Counted from the stretch's first letter, positions 22,793-31,221 are shown. The stretch: DNA of 54,089 nucleotides from Bryobacterales bacterium (GCA_003166865.1 PMUP01000093.1:15465-69553), one strand, 5' to 3'. Translations and numbers: made by a program. Notes: generated from the letters alone by a model not told the origin.

Positions 22793-23775
22793 CGCGCCGG
22801 CACTACAACTGGTTCCGCGCTCTTGCTCCATCCCGACATCTTGATCTTGGCGTCCGCCCGGACCACGCCCGTCAGCATGCCGGTGGTGTTGAACGGCGTC
22901 GCGATATTGCCTTGCCGGTCCAGCGCGATCACCCCTCCGTCGCCATGCTGCGCCACCAACTCCTTCATCACCACGTCGTCCGCCGCCTGATCGAGCGAGA
23001 CATGCAGGTAGCGCACGCGCGCGCAGATGTCCGAGGCTACGACGTTGCGCATGAAGTACTCGCCCGTGCCGGTGGCTGAGACCGCGCAGCTATCGTTGTT
23101 CGCATACGTGCCCGCGCCGATGATCGGCGAATCGCCCACGCGCCCGGGCATTTTCAAAACCGTGCCGCCCGTGGATGTGCCGGCCGCGAGATTGCCCGCC
23201 TGATCCAACGCAACAACTCCAACAGTCCCATGCCCGCTCCCCGCTTTCTTCTCCTTCTCAGCGTCCTGGAACCTCTTCCATTCACGCTCGGTGTAGAAAT
23301 AGTACGGGGAGACCAGCTCAATTCCTTGCGATTTAGCGAACTCCTCGGCGCCCTCGCCCACCAGCAACACGTGCGGCGTCTTCTCCATGACCAATCGCGC
23401 CAAGTGAATTGGATTTGCGATGTGCTTCACCGACGCGACCGATCCGGCCTCCAGCGTGCGCCCGTTCATGATCGCCGCGTCCATCTCCGGCACGCCTTCC
23501 TTGGTGTAGTAGGCGCCACGGCCGGCGTCGAACAATCCGGAGTCTTCCATCACGCGAATGGTGGCTTCCACCGCGTCCAGGCTGGCCCCGCCGCGCGCGA
23601 GGATTTCATAGCCGGCCCGAATCGCTTTCACCATGACATCGCGCCGGGCCTCGATGGCCTGTGGCGTCATCTTGCTGTAGTCGCCCGCGCCGCCGTGAGC
23701 CAGCAGCACAAAATTGCTCGCCGGCTGGGCGGAAGCGGCGAAAAGGAACAGACAGGTAAGCGCGATGGTTCTCAT
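22789..23775 (-). CDS. Secreted isoaspartyl peptidase / plant-type L-asparaginase
   Basis: This 328-residue N-terminal nucleophile hydrolase has a signal peptide (1 to about 19), so it acts in the periplasm or outside. The self-cleavage site is the GHGTVGVVALD motif with T184 as the new N-terminal nucleophile. FVLLAHGGAG near the mature start, GDSPIIGAGTYAN and ATGTGEYFMR are family hallmarks. It hydrolyses beta-aspartyl dipeptides and L-asparagine. The ECF sigma gene ends four bases upstream, and the EamA gene overlaps downstream, so the three form one unit. Confidence 0.93.
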   Translation of the reverse strand: MRTIALTCLFLFAASAQPASNFVLLAHGGAGDYSKMTPQAIEARRDVMVKAIRAGYEILARGGASLDAVEATIRVMEDSGLFDAGRGAYYTKEGVPEMDAAIMNGRTLEAGSVASVKHIANPIHLARLVMEKTPHVLLVGEGAEEFAKSQGIELVSPYYFYTEREWKRFQDAEKEKKAGSGHGTVGVVALDQAGNLAAGTSTGGTVLKMPGRVGDSPIIGAGTYANNDSCAVSATGTGEYFMRNVVASDICARVRYLHVSLDQAADDVVMKELVAQHGDGGVIALDRQGNIATPFNTTGMLTGVVRADAKIKMSGWSKSAEPVVVPAR

Positions 23776-23779
23776 CGAA

Positions 23780-24370
23780 CTATGCTACACGTTCGGGCGA
23801 AAAATGGGCCAGCCTGCGCCGCAGCGTCTCATACGCCCGGAACAGCAGCGATTTCAGCGCCGGAATCGAGCAGTCCAGCACCTCGGCAATCTGCACGTAG
23901 TCCATGCCTTCATACTTATGCATCAGAACAGCGGCCAACTGCTTGGGTGGCAATGCATCGATTGCCTCGCGGATCTCCCGGGCGCGATGCTCATCCAGAA
24001 GCTGTTGATCGACGCGCGGATTCTGATCCAGCACCTGAATCCGGCGGCTTTCATGAGTTGACGCGTCCAATCGCAAGTGCGCTGACTCGCGCCGCGTGTC
24101 TCTGCGCCAGTTCAGAGCGACATTCGTGGTGATTCGGAATAGCCAGGTGCTGAACTTGGCGTCCGGTTGATAGCGGTTGCGAAAGCGGTACACGCGGAGG
24201 AACACGTCCTGCGCCAGCTCCTCCGCGATAGCTCGGTCGCGAACCAACCGGTAGAGATGATTCACCACTGTGCCGCGGTGCCGATCGAGCAGGGTTTCGA
24301 AGCTCCGCTCATGGCCTCCGCAGACTTGCACCATCAAGACTGCGTCGGGATCCAGAGGCCACAGCGCCAT
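23780..24370 (-). CDS. ECF-type RNA polymerase sigma factor
   Basis: This 196-residue protein contains sigma region 2 (residues about 20-90: FETLLDRHRGTVVNHLYRLVRDRAIAEE, DVFLRVYRFRNRY, STWLFRITTNVALNWRR) and region 4 (about 130-190: IDALPPKQLAAVLMHKYEGMDYVQIAEVLDCSIPALKSLLFRA). Region 3 is absent, which makes it an extracytoplasmic-function type. No anti-sigma gene adjoins it; the next gene, four bases downstream, is a secreted peptidase. The upstream gap contains GTTAC and GTAAC half sites that could be part of a self-recognised promoter, but I could not fit a convincing -35/-10 pair. Confidence 0.9.
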   Translation of the reverse strand: MALWPLDPDAVLMVQVCGGHERSFETLLDRHRGTVVNHLYRLVRDRAIAEELAQDVFLRVYRFRNRYQPDAKFSTWLFRITTNVALNWRRDTRRESAHLRLDASTHESRRIQVLDQNPRVDQQLLDEHRAREIREAIDALPPKQLAAVLMHKYEGMDYVQIAEVLDCSIPALKSLLFRAYETLRRRLAHFSPERVA

Positions 24371-24434
24371 GCAGTCTTGAACGTGCGAGATTGCAGCTTC
24401 GTTACGATCCGAGTTGTAACATTTCGTAAGCCGG

Positions 24435-25211
24435 CTACTGTATGCGTTCCTGATGCTCGGGAAAAACTGCGTAGCCTTCCGGCGGCGGGTACAAGCTGTA
24501 GAGCAAATTTAGCCGCTTACGAAGATAGCGGCTCGGCAACTGGCGCGGACCGGTCTCCACGTCGATGTCGCAGCAGATCCCGTGCAAGTACAGCGTCAGC
24601 GTGTCGACCAGCGACTGCCGCACATACTCGCGAAATGCCTTGGTCTCCTTGCGCACGTTGGTATCGCGCCGCAGGAGCGCCTGCTTCATGTGCCAGCTCT
24701 CTTCATCCACCTCGCCGTGGACGCGCGCATTCATCTCTTCGCGCAGCATGGAGCTGTACTGCAACAGCGCTTCGTCGGAGCCGTGATCCGCCGCCAGCGT
24801 CGCCAGCACATGGTAGAAGCGGTAGTGATACTCGGAAACGTCCTGGTCCTTCAGGGCAAATACCAGCACTTCTTCCTTGTCGAAGCCGACCTGGGTGGCC
24901 CACGATAGCCGGTTCTCCGGCGGCTTCTCGGTGCAGACGAATTCGTCGCGCCGGGCGGTTCCTTTTTCTTTGCCGCCGTCGGCCCGCTCCAAATACGGGA
25001 CCAGCATGATGGAGACCTTGGGCAGGAGCGCGGAAATGGCCGGAGGAAGCGCCGCGATCGGCTCTTCGAGATACTCCTTGACGTCTTCTTCGCTCATCGG
25101 GACGGAGGCGCAGAAGTACGAGAAGGTGTTGCTGAGCGGGATCATTTCGCTGCGGAACTGCTCGGCGAACTGGCCAACGCTAAGCTTAGAGAGATCGGGT
25201 TGCGCGGACAT
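24435..25211 (-). CDS. Conserved-looking protein of unknown function
   Basis: I do not recognise this 258-residue soluble, acidic protein. It contains SYFCASVPMSEEDVKEYLEEP (about 31-51), a central MLVPYLERA segment, EVLVFALKDQDVSEYHYRFYHVLATLAA and a C-terminal half rich in charged helices ending LLYSLYPPPEGYAVFP. No signal peptide, membrane helix or catalytic motif is apparent. The frame is open for 14 more codons upstream, but I chose the ATG at 25211 (MSAQPDLSKLS). It lies 64 bases upstream of the sigma gene on the same strand and might be co-transcribed. Codon usage is like that of its neighbours. Confidence 0.7.
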   Translation of the reverse strand: MSAQPDLSKLSVGQFAEQFRSEMIPLSNTFSYFCASVPMSEEDVKEYLEEPIAALPPAISALLPKVSIMLVPYLERADGGKEKGTARRDEFVCTEKPPENRLSWATQVGFDKEEVLVFALKDQDVSEYHYRFYHVLATLAADHGSDEALLQYSSMLREEMNARVHGEVDEESWHMKQALLRRDTNVRKETKAFREYVRQSLVDTLTLYLHGICCDIDVETGPRQLPSRYLRKRLNLLYSLYPPPEGYAVFPEHQERIQ

Positions 25212-25325
25212 CGGGTGGGGTTGAATCGTCTTTATACTAACACGCGGGCGCAATGTGGCCTTTCGCTGGGAAGTTAGACTGATTGGAGCTTGGCCGGTTT
25301 CAGCACTAAGCGAAAAACGAAGGTA

Positions 25326-25599
25326 CTAAGCAAACTCCAGGCGCTTGAGCTTTAGCCTGTCGGCGCGTACGTGCGCGAGGTCGTATTGGGCCTGTTGCAC
25401 CAGCCAGCTCTCGGCTTCCGCCGAACACCTTGGAAAGCCTCACCGCCATTTCGGGAGAGATGCCGCGCTTTTCGTTCACCAATTCCGATAAAGTGGTGCG
25501 CGTCACTCCCAGGGCGGCGGCTGCCCGCGTGATGGTCAAGCCTAAAGGCTCGATGCACTGGCGCAATACAAAACCGCCAGAGTGCGGTGGATTCTTCAT
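25326..25599 (-). pseudogene. HigA-type antitoxin gene with a frameshift
   Basis: The N-terminal part reads as a HigA/XRE antitoxin: [16 protein letters not shown], then the helix-turn-helix [39 protein letters not shown]. After that the frame continues without homology to a stop at 25306. In another frame the expected HigA end appears at once: [20 protein letters not shown]..., ending at a stop at 25326. The break lies at about 25413-25414 and is explained by loss of two bases (GC) between the AGC and GAG codons. The likely start is the ATG at 25599; another is at 25605. It may be a decayed gene or a sequencing error. Confidence 0.75.
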
Positions 25600-25621
25600 C
25601 GGCATGGGCTTGCGTTTCCCT

Positions 25622-25936
25622 CTAAGGTTCCTCTTCATCGTCGTCGAGTTCGTGTCTTTCTGGAAGCATACGCTGGTGCAGGATGCGAGAAACGAGAATT
25701 CCATTCTTGTCCTCGCGATAAAACACAACATGACTTCCGCACTCTATTCGGCGCAAGCCGGGACGCATATCGTCACAGCTTCGACCTAGCGCAGGATTGT
25801 CAGCCAGCATCTCACAACACGCTTCGAGTTCGATTATGTAACGTATGGCCTGGTCTTCGCCCCGGGTCCGCAGGGTATAAGCGCCGATCCCCGACAGGTC
25901 GGCTTCGGCCCTTCGCGAGAAACGACAATGAGCCAC
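25622..25936 (-). CDS. RelE/ParE-family toxin
   Basis: This 104-residue protein has the RelE/ParE fold pattern: [17 protein letters not shown], the helix with [37 protein letters not shown] and the closing strand [16 protein letters not shown]. The DNPALG and HQRM(x)PERH motifs are typical of ParE-type toxins, which poison DNA gyrase; RelE-like mRNA interferases share the fold. It starts with GTG three bases after the stop of the ParD-type antitoxin gene, the usual order for such pairs. The C-terminus is very acidic (DDDEEE). Confidence 0.9.
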   Translation of the reverse strand: MAHCRFSRRAEADLSGIGAYTLRTRGEDQAIRYIIELEACCEMLADNPALGRSCDDMRPGLRRIECGSHVVFYREDKNGILVSRILHQRMLPERHELDDDEEEP

Positions 25937-25939
25937 GGA

Positions 25940-26218
25940 TTAGCGCGGTTTTGCAGGGAGGCCAAGCGTTTTGCGCACGCGCGCGAACACGTCGCCATCG
26001 GCGACACCACTGGCGTCGCCTTCATCGATAGCAGCTCGCAACGCGGCAAGCTTCGCCTCGTATTGTTGCTCCTCGCGCTCCAACGTCCGCAACGCCGCGC
26101 GCACAACCTCGCTGGCGTTTTCGAAGCGGCCGCTCCTTACTTTCTTCAGAACGAAGCGGTCCAGTTCATCGGTCAGATTGACGTTGCGAGTCGGCAAATC
26201 GCCCTCCGAAATGAGCAT
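25940..26218 (-). CDS. ParD-family antitoxin
   Basis: The 92-residue product has an N-terminal ribbon-helix-helix domain (TRNVNLTDELDRFVLKKVRSGRFENASEVVRAALRTLERE, about residues 9-48) and a helical toxin-binding tail with ALRAAIDEGDASGVADGDVFARVR, a pattern typical of ParD/CC2985 antitoxins. It should bind the toxin encoded next and repress its own promoter. I chose the ATG at 26218; the frame continues upstream only through a heptamer repeat. lpxB is divergent from it. Confidence 0.9.
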   Translation of the reverse strand: MLISEGDLPTRNVNLTDELDRFVLKKVRSGRFENASEVVRAALRTLEREEQQYEAKLAALRAAIDEGDASGVADGDVFARVRKTLGLPAKPR

Positions 26219-26247
26219 AGCATCGTTAGCAAAGATTGCCAATAGCC

Positions 26248-26296
26248 ACCAACAACCAAGAACCCACAACCAAGAACCAACAACCAACAACCAACC
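26248..26296. repeat. Seven heptamer tandem repeats (ACCAACA) upstream of the toxin-antitoxin pair
   Basis: Seven consecutive 7-base units (ACCAACA, ACCAAGA, ACCCACA, ACCAAGA, ACCAACA, ACCAACA, ACCAACC) fill much of the gap between parD and lpxB. The tract contains no T on this strand; on the other strand it is a run of GG and GGG separated by TT or TTGTT. It lies 30-80 bases upstream of the parD start. Confidence 0.85.
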
Positions 26297-26312
26297 ACCG
26301 CCCCTCCGGCGC

Positions 26313-26318
26313 TAGACT
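26313..26318 (+). promoter_or_regulatory. TAGACT -10-like box before lpxB, within a CTAGA/TCTAG inverted repeat
   Basis: TAGACT ends eight bases before the GTG start of lpxB, and no Shine-Dalgarno sequence intervenes. The inverted repeat CTAGA (26312-26316) and TCTAG (26323-26327) surrounds the presumed transcription start. This is compatible with a leaderless mRNA. Confidence 0.3.
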
Positions 26319-26326
26319 AAATTCTA

Positions 26327-27502
26327 GTGGCCCCGAAAGTTCTCATCTCCGCTGGCGAAGCGTCCGGTGACCTCTACGCGGCCGGTTTTGTCAACGCGCT
26401 CCGCCGCCGGCGCCCCGACTTGCAATTCTTCGGCTGCGCGGGCCCCCGCATGCAAAAAGCGGGCGTTCGACCCATCGTCGATGCGCACAGCCTGGCCGTC
26501 GTTGGCCTGGTGGAAGTGCTCGCACACATCCCGCGCATTTACGGCGAATATCGCAAACTGCTCGACGCCGCCCGCCGAGAACGCCCCGAGCTCGCCATCC
26601 TCATCGATAGCCCGGACTTCAACCTGCGCGTGGCCCGGCGGCTCAAGAAGCTGGGCATTCCGGTGTTCTATCTGGTGGCGCCCCAGGTCTGGGCGTGGCG
26701 CAAGGGCCGCCTGCCGCTGATGCGGCGCACCATCGATCGGCTGCTATGCATTTTCCCGTTCGAGCCCGAGTTCTTCGCGCGCCATGGCATCGACGCCGTT
26801 TACATCGGCCATCCGCTCACGCGTTTGGTGCAGCCGTCGGCCAGCCGCGCCGAATTGCGCCGGCGATTTGGCATCCCCGAAGGCGCGCCGCTCATTGCCC
26901 TGCTCCCAGGCAGCAGGACGGGCGAAGCCGCGCGCCACCTGCCTATCCTCCTCGAAACAGTGGAACGGCTGCGAAGCTTAGCTAAGTCTTCGCCCCACTT
27001 CGTCCTAGCGGTCCCGCCCGGTACCATACCTATAAGGTCAAATTTCCGGGAACGAATTTCCTCGGCGTCCATCCAATTGCTTGAGGGAAAGACCTGGGAC
27101 GTGCTCGTCTGCGCGGACGTAGCACTGGCCGCCAGTGGAACCGTCACCATTGAAGCCTGTTTGCTGGGAACTCCCATGGTCACCTTTTATCGGGTCAATA
27201 AACTAAGTTGGTGGATGGGAAAGGCGCTGGTGCGGGTGCCGTTTTATTCGATGGTCAATTTGGTGGCGGGGCGGAAAATCGTATCCGAGTTCATCCAAGA
27301 CCAGATGACGCCGGAAAATCTGGCTCGCGAAACTCTGGCGCTGCTCGAAAACGAAGCTGCGAGCGAAGGTATGCGGCGGGATCTGGCCGAAGTCGCCGAA
27401 AAACTCTCCGGACCAGATGATCCGCTGGAAGTGGCGGCGGCGCTGATTGAAAACCGCCTGGCCGAAAAGCAATCAAAAGAGGAAGTGGTGCATGTTTCGT
27501 AA
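26327..27502 (+). CDS. lpxB: Lipid-A-disaccharide synthase
   Basis: This 391-residue GT19 glycosyltransferase joins UDP-2,3-diacylglucosamine and lipid X (2,3-diacylglucosamine 1-phosphate) to form the lipid A disaccharide at the inner membrane. It shows the GEASGD loop (10-15), the IDSPDFNLRVARRLKK segment, YLVAPQVWAW, the nucleotide-binding LLPGSRTGE loop, and ASGTVTIEACLLGTPMVTFYR near the C-terminus. The length is normal. It starts with GTG. The presence of LpxB shows that the organism makes lipopolysaccharide. No other lpx gene is nearby. Its end overlaps the following gene by 11 bases. Confidence 0.96.
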   Translation: MAPKVLISAGEASGDLYAAGFVNALRRRRPDLQFFGCAGPRMQKAGVRPIVDAHSLAVVGLVEVLAHIPRIYGEYRKLLDAARRERPELAILIDSPDFNLRVARRLKKLGIPVFYLVAPQVWAWRKGRLPLMRRTIDRLLCIFPFEPEFFARHGIDAVYIGHPLTRLVQPSASRAELRRRFGIPEGAPLIALLPGSRTGEAARHLPILLETVERLRSLAKSSPHFVLAVPPGTIPIRSNFRERISSASIQLLEGKTWDVLVCADVALAASGTVTIEACLLGTPMVTFYRVNKLSWWMGKALVRVPFYSMVNLVAGRKIVSEFIQDQMTPENLARETLALLENEAASEGMRRDLAEVAEKLSGPDDPLEVAAALIENRLAEKQSKEEVVHVS

Positions 27503-29468
27503 GATTTTGCTGGCAGTGGTCGCGCTGGCGTCGTTCGCATTCGCGCCGCTCGCGGCGCAGGAGCGGGGGAGCAAGTCCGGCCGCATCGACGTGGACAATT
27601 ATTCCATCGACGCCGAGATCAATCCGCACACACAGACGCTCACGGCGAACGTCAAGGTTCGCTTCATCCCGCTCGACAGCGACCTCTCCACCGTATCGTT
27701 CGAGCTGAACAATGCGTTCAAGGTCTCGCGCGTCGTCGACGATTCCGGGCGCCAGATTCCAGCATCCACTTCCACACAGGACTTCAGCGTCCGCTTGAAC
27801 TTCCCCGCGCCGCTCGCCAAAGGCAAGCCCGCCACGGTGACCTTCAGCTACGACGGGCGACTGACCGGTCAGGAAGAATCGCCCATTTACGGTATTAAAT
27901 TCGGGGCCATCCAAAATGATTTCGCGTATCTGATGTACCCGGCGCGTTGGTTTCCCGTGAGCGGCTACAGCGTCGATCGTTTCACTTCCGATCTTCATAT
28001 CACGGTGCCCACCGGCTATCACGTAATCGCAAGCGGCATCGGCGGTTCCCAAGCTCCGCCAGCCGCGGGCAAAACGGTCTTCAGCTTTCAATACACCAAG
28101 CCATCGTTTCCAGGCAGCATCGCAGTGGTGCAAGGCGACCCCGTAAAAGTGAATTCGGAAGGCGTGACCACGTCGCTGTATTTCCGCCAAAAACAAAGTA
28201 TGGCCAATACGTATGGCGAGGAGACCGGCAAGGTCATGAGCTTTCTCACCAGCTTGTACGGCCTGGCGCCGCAAGCCAATCTCACGCTGGTTGAAACCGA
28301 GGATGGCACGCCCAACGGATTTTCCGCGCCCGGCATTATTTTCCTGTCCCCCAAGGGCATCGGCAATCAGTTCGCAGCGCGCCTGATGGCTAATCAACTC
28401 GCTCGCCAATGGTGGGAGACTCTGGCATCGCCAATCAACCGCGATCATCTGTGGCTTGAAAACGGCAACGCGCGATACGCCGAGTTGCTGTGGGACGAAC
28501 ACGCTAACGGTCCATCGGCGCTGGAGCAAGATTTACACGACACGTACGTGGAAGCCATGACCGTGGACAGTCCGCCGCTGATTCAAGCCGGGCGTCTCGA
28601 TGATTATTCGCCCGAATATTGGGCTCTGACGGCCGGCAAAGGCGCGGCGGTGCTGAACATGCTGCGCGGCGTGATCGGCAACGACAACTTCAACAAGCTG
28701 ATGTCCAGCTTTACGGAAAAGTACGGCTGGCAATCGGTGAGCACGGTCGAGTTCCGCAAGCTGGCCGAGGAGATCTCGGGACAAAATCTGCAGTACTTCT
28801 TCGTGCAGTGGCTGGAATCGAGCGGCGCGCCCGAGTTCAAGATGGATTACACGGTCTTTCGAACCCAGAAGGGCTTCCGAGTGATGGGCAAGATCTCACA
28901 GGACCTCGACACGTTCCAGATGCCGGTGGATCTCAAGATCGAAACCGAAGGCAACCCCGAGACCAAGCGCATCGACGTGGTGGGCACGTCGTCGGAATTC
29001 ACGGTGGATACCTTCGGCAAGCCCAAGACCGTCACCATCGATCCCAGTGGTTTCGTGCTGCGCTGGAGCCCGTCCATGCGCGTCGCAGTCGCCATCAAAC
29101 GCGGCGAGCAGTTCTACGCAATCGGCGAGCTCGGCGATGCGTTAAAGGAATACCAGAAGGCCATCGAAGTGAACCACGGCAGCTCGCTCGCGCATTATCG
29201 CGTGGCCGACGTTTTCTTCTCGCAGAACAACTACCAGTCGGCGGCGAATGAATATCGCGAGGCCATCAATGGCGACGAGGAACCCAAGTGGACCAAGGTG
29301 TGGGCGCACATCAAGCTCGGCAACATTTTCGACATCTCCGGCCAGCGCGAACGCGCCGTCAACGAATATAACCAGGCCATCCGCACCAAGGACGATACGC
29401 AAGGCGCGCAGGAAGAAGCCGCCAAGTATCTTAAGCAGCCCTACGAGAAAAAGCGCAGGGACGTCTAG
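27492..29468 (+). CDS. Inactive M1-peptidase homologue with C-terminal TPR
   Basis: This 658-residue secreted protein has a signal peptide of 1 to about 22. It has an M1-type N-terminal beta domain (30-215: VDNYSIDAEINPHTQTLTANVKVRFIP), a thermolysin-like domain, an M1-like C-terminal beta part and TPR units at about 555-650 (EQFYAIGELGDALKEYQKAIEVN). In the catalytic domain the zinc motif HEXXH is replaced by NQLAR (301-305), the LWLNEGFA position reads LWLENGNA (320-327), and the GAMEN-like position reads NGFSAPG. All expected zinc ligands and the catalytic Glu are lost, so it is probably a binding protein rather than a peptidase. It overlaps lpxB by 11 bases. Confidence 0.85.
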   Translation: MFRKILLAVVALASFAFAPLAAQERGSKSGRIDVDNYSIDAEINPHTQTLTANVKVRFIPLDSDLSTVSFELNNAFKVSRVVDDSGRQIPASTSTQDFSVRLNFPAPLAKGKPATVTFSYDGRLTGQEESPIYGIKFGAIQNDFAYLMYPARWFPVSGYSVDRFTSDLHITVPTGYHVIASGIGGSQAPPAAGKTVFSFQYTKPSFPGSIAVVQGDPVKVNSEGVTTSLYFRQKQSMANTYGEETGKVMSFLTSLYGLAPQANLTLVETEDGTPNGFSAPGIIFLSPKGIGNQFAARLMANQLARQWWETLASPINRDHLWLENGNARYAELLWDEHANGPSALEQDLHDTYVEAMTVDSPPLIQAGRLDDYSPEYWALTAGKGAAVLNMLRGVIGNDNFNKLMSSFTEKYGWQSVSTVEFRKLAEEISGQNLQYFFVQWLESSGAPEFKMDYTVFRTQKGFRVMGKISQDLDTFQMPVDLKIETEGNPETKRIDVVGTSSEFTVDTFGKPKTVTIDPSGFVLRWSPSMRVAVAIKRGEQFYAIGELGDALKEYQKAIEVNHGSSLAHYRVADVFFSQNNYQSAANEYREAINGDEEPKWTKVWAHIKLGNIFDISGQRERAVNEYNQAIRTKDDTQGAQEEAAKYLKQPYEKKRRDV

Positions 29469-29950
29469 CCCGCGGCCAGCCTCGGCGTCAACATCCAGCG
29501 CAGCACGCCATGCGGCTCGGCGGGGAACCGGTCCAGCTCGATGCAGGCGATTGCGCCCTTCTTGAAATCCACTTGAAGATCCAGCGACCCCAGCAGATAC
29601 GCCATCAGCCGGCTGAACAGCGGCTCGTGTCCCACCAGCAGAATTCGTGCCTCGTCTTTGTGCACGCGGATCTCGTCCCACACGGCTTTGGGGGCTGAAT
29701 TCGGCTCCAGGGCTTTGGTGCGCAGCAGATCGCCCTGGTACTCTAAAATCTCCACCGCGATCTGCGCCGTTTGCAGCGCGCGCTTGTAAGGACTGCTCAT
29801 GATCAGCGACGGCGCCACCCCGGCGCTCGCCGCCACGCGCAAAACACTCCGCAGCTTCTTGCGGCCGTCGGAAGTCAGCGCCCGCTCTGAATCTGGTTGC
29901 CCGGCAGGCGCGTCTTCGGCAATCCCGTGCCGGAGAATATAGATTTCCAT
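29465..29950 (-). CDS. sixA: SixA-type phosphohistidine phosphatase
   Basis: This 161-residue member of the histidine phosphatase superfamily has the RHG motif (residues 7-9), SSPYKRALQTAQ (53-64) and the second catalytic region LLVGHEPLFSRL. The compact length and lack of a signal peptide match SixA, which dephosphorylates histidine phosphotransfer domains or the PTS protein NPr. It could also act on small phosphoesters. It converges on the M1-like gene with a four-base overlap and is divergent from the O-antigen-ligase-like gene (18-base gap). Confidence 0.88.
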   Translation of the reverse strand: MEIYILRHGIAEDAPAGQPDSERALTSDGRKKLRSVLRVAASAGVAPSLIMSSPYKRALQTAQIAVEILEYQGDLLRTKALEPNSAPKAVWDEIRVHKDEARILLVGHEPLFSRLMAYLLGSLDLQVDFKKGAIACIELDRFPAEPHGVLRWMLTPRLAAG

Positions 29951-29968
29951 TCCTGGTAGCCTACTGAT

Positions 29969-31216
29969 TTGAAACCTTACGTCGACCGCGGCGCGTTTTA
30001 CCTCACGTGCGGCGCCCTAGTTTCTATTCTATTCTCGATCGCGGTCTCGCAGATTCTCCTGGCGCTCGCGCTCGCGGCTCTGCTGCTTTCTTCCAATCCG
30101 ATCCGCCTGCCGCCCATCAAACTTCCACTCGCATTGTTCATGGCCGGCACCGTAATCTCACTGCTGGCCTCCGGGCACATCCAGCAGGGCATGCCGCAAA
30201 TCCGGAAGTTCTACGTGTTCTTTATTCTGCTGGTGGTGTACAGCACGTTCCGGAACCTCACCGAGATCCGCGCCATCGTGCTGCTGTGGTCGGGCGTGGC
30301 TACGCTCTCCGCCGTGCGCAGTTTGTTTCAATTCTGGCGCGTGTACCAGCAGTCCGAAGAGCAGGGTCGAAGTTTCTACGACCTTTACTTGGGAGCCCGA
30401 ATCACCGGATTCATGAGCCACTGGATGACGTTCGGAGGCGAAGAGATGATCGTGCTATTGCTGCTGGCATCGTATTTGTTCTTCGCGCGCGCCCCCCCCT
30501 GGAAGACGGCGGGATGGATTTGCGCCGCCATTCTGGCCGTCTCGATGGTGCTCGGATTCACGCGCAGCATTTTCCTGCTCGGCTTTCCGGCCGGCCTGCT
30601 CTATCTGCTGTGGTTCTGGAAAAAATGGCTGGTGGCGGCGGTGCCGGTGGCCGCGGTGGTCGCGCTGCTGCTCGGGCCGCAGGCTCTCGAAGAGCGCGTC
30701 ACTTCCGTCTTTCAGCCGCACGGCGAAGTGGATTCGAACCGCCATCGCTCAGTCCTGCGCGAAACCGGTGTCTTGATCATCCGCGCGCATCCTTGGCTCG
30801 GCCTGGGCCCCGAACAAATCAAGTATCAGTTCGATCAATGGGTGCCGGCCTCCGCGCGGCCGTTGCCGGAGGGCTATTACGGGCACCTGCACAACATTTA
30901 TCTGCAGTACGCCGCCGAGCGCGGTCTTCCCACGCTGCTCATCTTTCTTTGGATGATCGCGAAAATTCTGTGGGACTTCGCGCGGGCTCTGCGCCGAAAA
31001 CTGGCGAACCCGGAAGCGCGCTCCATCCTGCACGGCGCGATCGCGGTTGTCATTGCCATTTTGGCGGAAGGTTTCGCCGAGTACAACCTCGGCGACAGCG
31101 AAGTGCTCACCATGTTCCTCGCGGTGGCCGCATTTGGTTACTTAGCGGCGGAGACGCAAGCGAAGGGGGATACAAGGAATACGGGGAATACCAGGAATAC
31201 ATACACGATTCCTTGA
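29969..31216 (+). CDS. O-antigen ligase / Wzy-C family membrane protein
   Basis: This 415-residue protein has about ten to twelve membrane helices. A large periplasmic loop near residues 240-300 contains HRSVLRETGVLIIRAHPWLGLGPEQI, the Wzy_C/WaaL signature, in which conserved Arg and His contact the lipid-linked glycan. It probably ligates O-antigen to lipid A core or polymerises a surface polysaccharide. The start is TTG at 29969 with no clear Shine-Dalgarno sequence. The last 17 residues (GDTRNTGNTRNTYT) are encoded by an AGGAATAC repeat and are probably a late extension. Confidence 0.85.
   Translation: MKPYVDRGAFYLTCGALVSILFSIAVSQILLALALAALLLSSNPIRLPPIKLPLALFMAGTVISLLASGHIQQGMPQIRKFYVFFILLVVYSTFRNLTEIRAIVLLWSGVATLSAVRSLFQFWRVYQQSEEQGRSFYDLYLGARITGFMSHWMTFGGEEMIVLLLLASYLFFARAPPWKTAGWICAAILAVSMVLGFTRSIFLLGFPAGLLYLLWFWKKWLVAAVPVAAVVALLLGPQALEERVTSVFQPHGEVDSNRHRSVLRETGVLIIRAHPWLGLGPEQIKYQFDQWVPASARPLPEGYYGHLHNIYLQYAAERGLPTLLIFLWMIAKILWDFARALRRKLANPEARSILHGAIAVVIAILAEGFAEYNLGDSEVLTMFLAVAAFGYLAAETQAKGDTRNTGNTRNTYTIP
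31165..31206 (+). repeat. GGAATAC repeat at the 3' end of the O-antigen-ligase-like gene
   Basis: Three copies of (A/G)GGAATAC at about 9-base spacing close the coding region and produce the NTGNTRNT tail. The same word occurs between gspF and gspE at 15.07-15.11 kb. Confidence 0.55.
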
Positions 31217-31221
31217 ATTCC

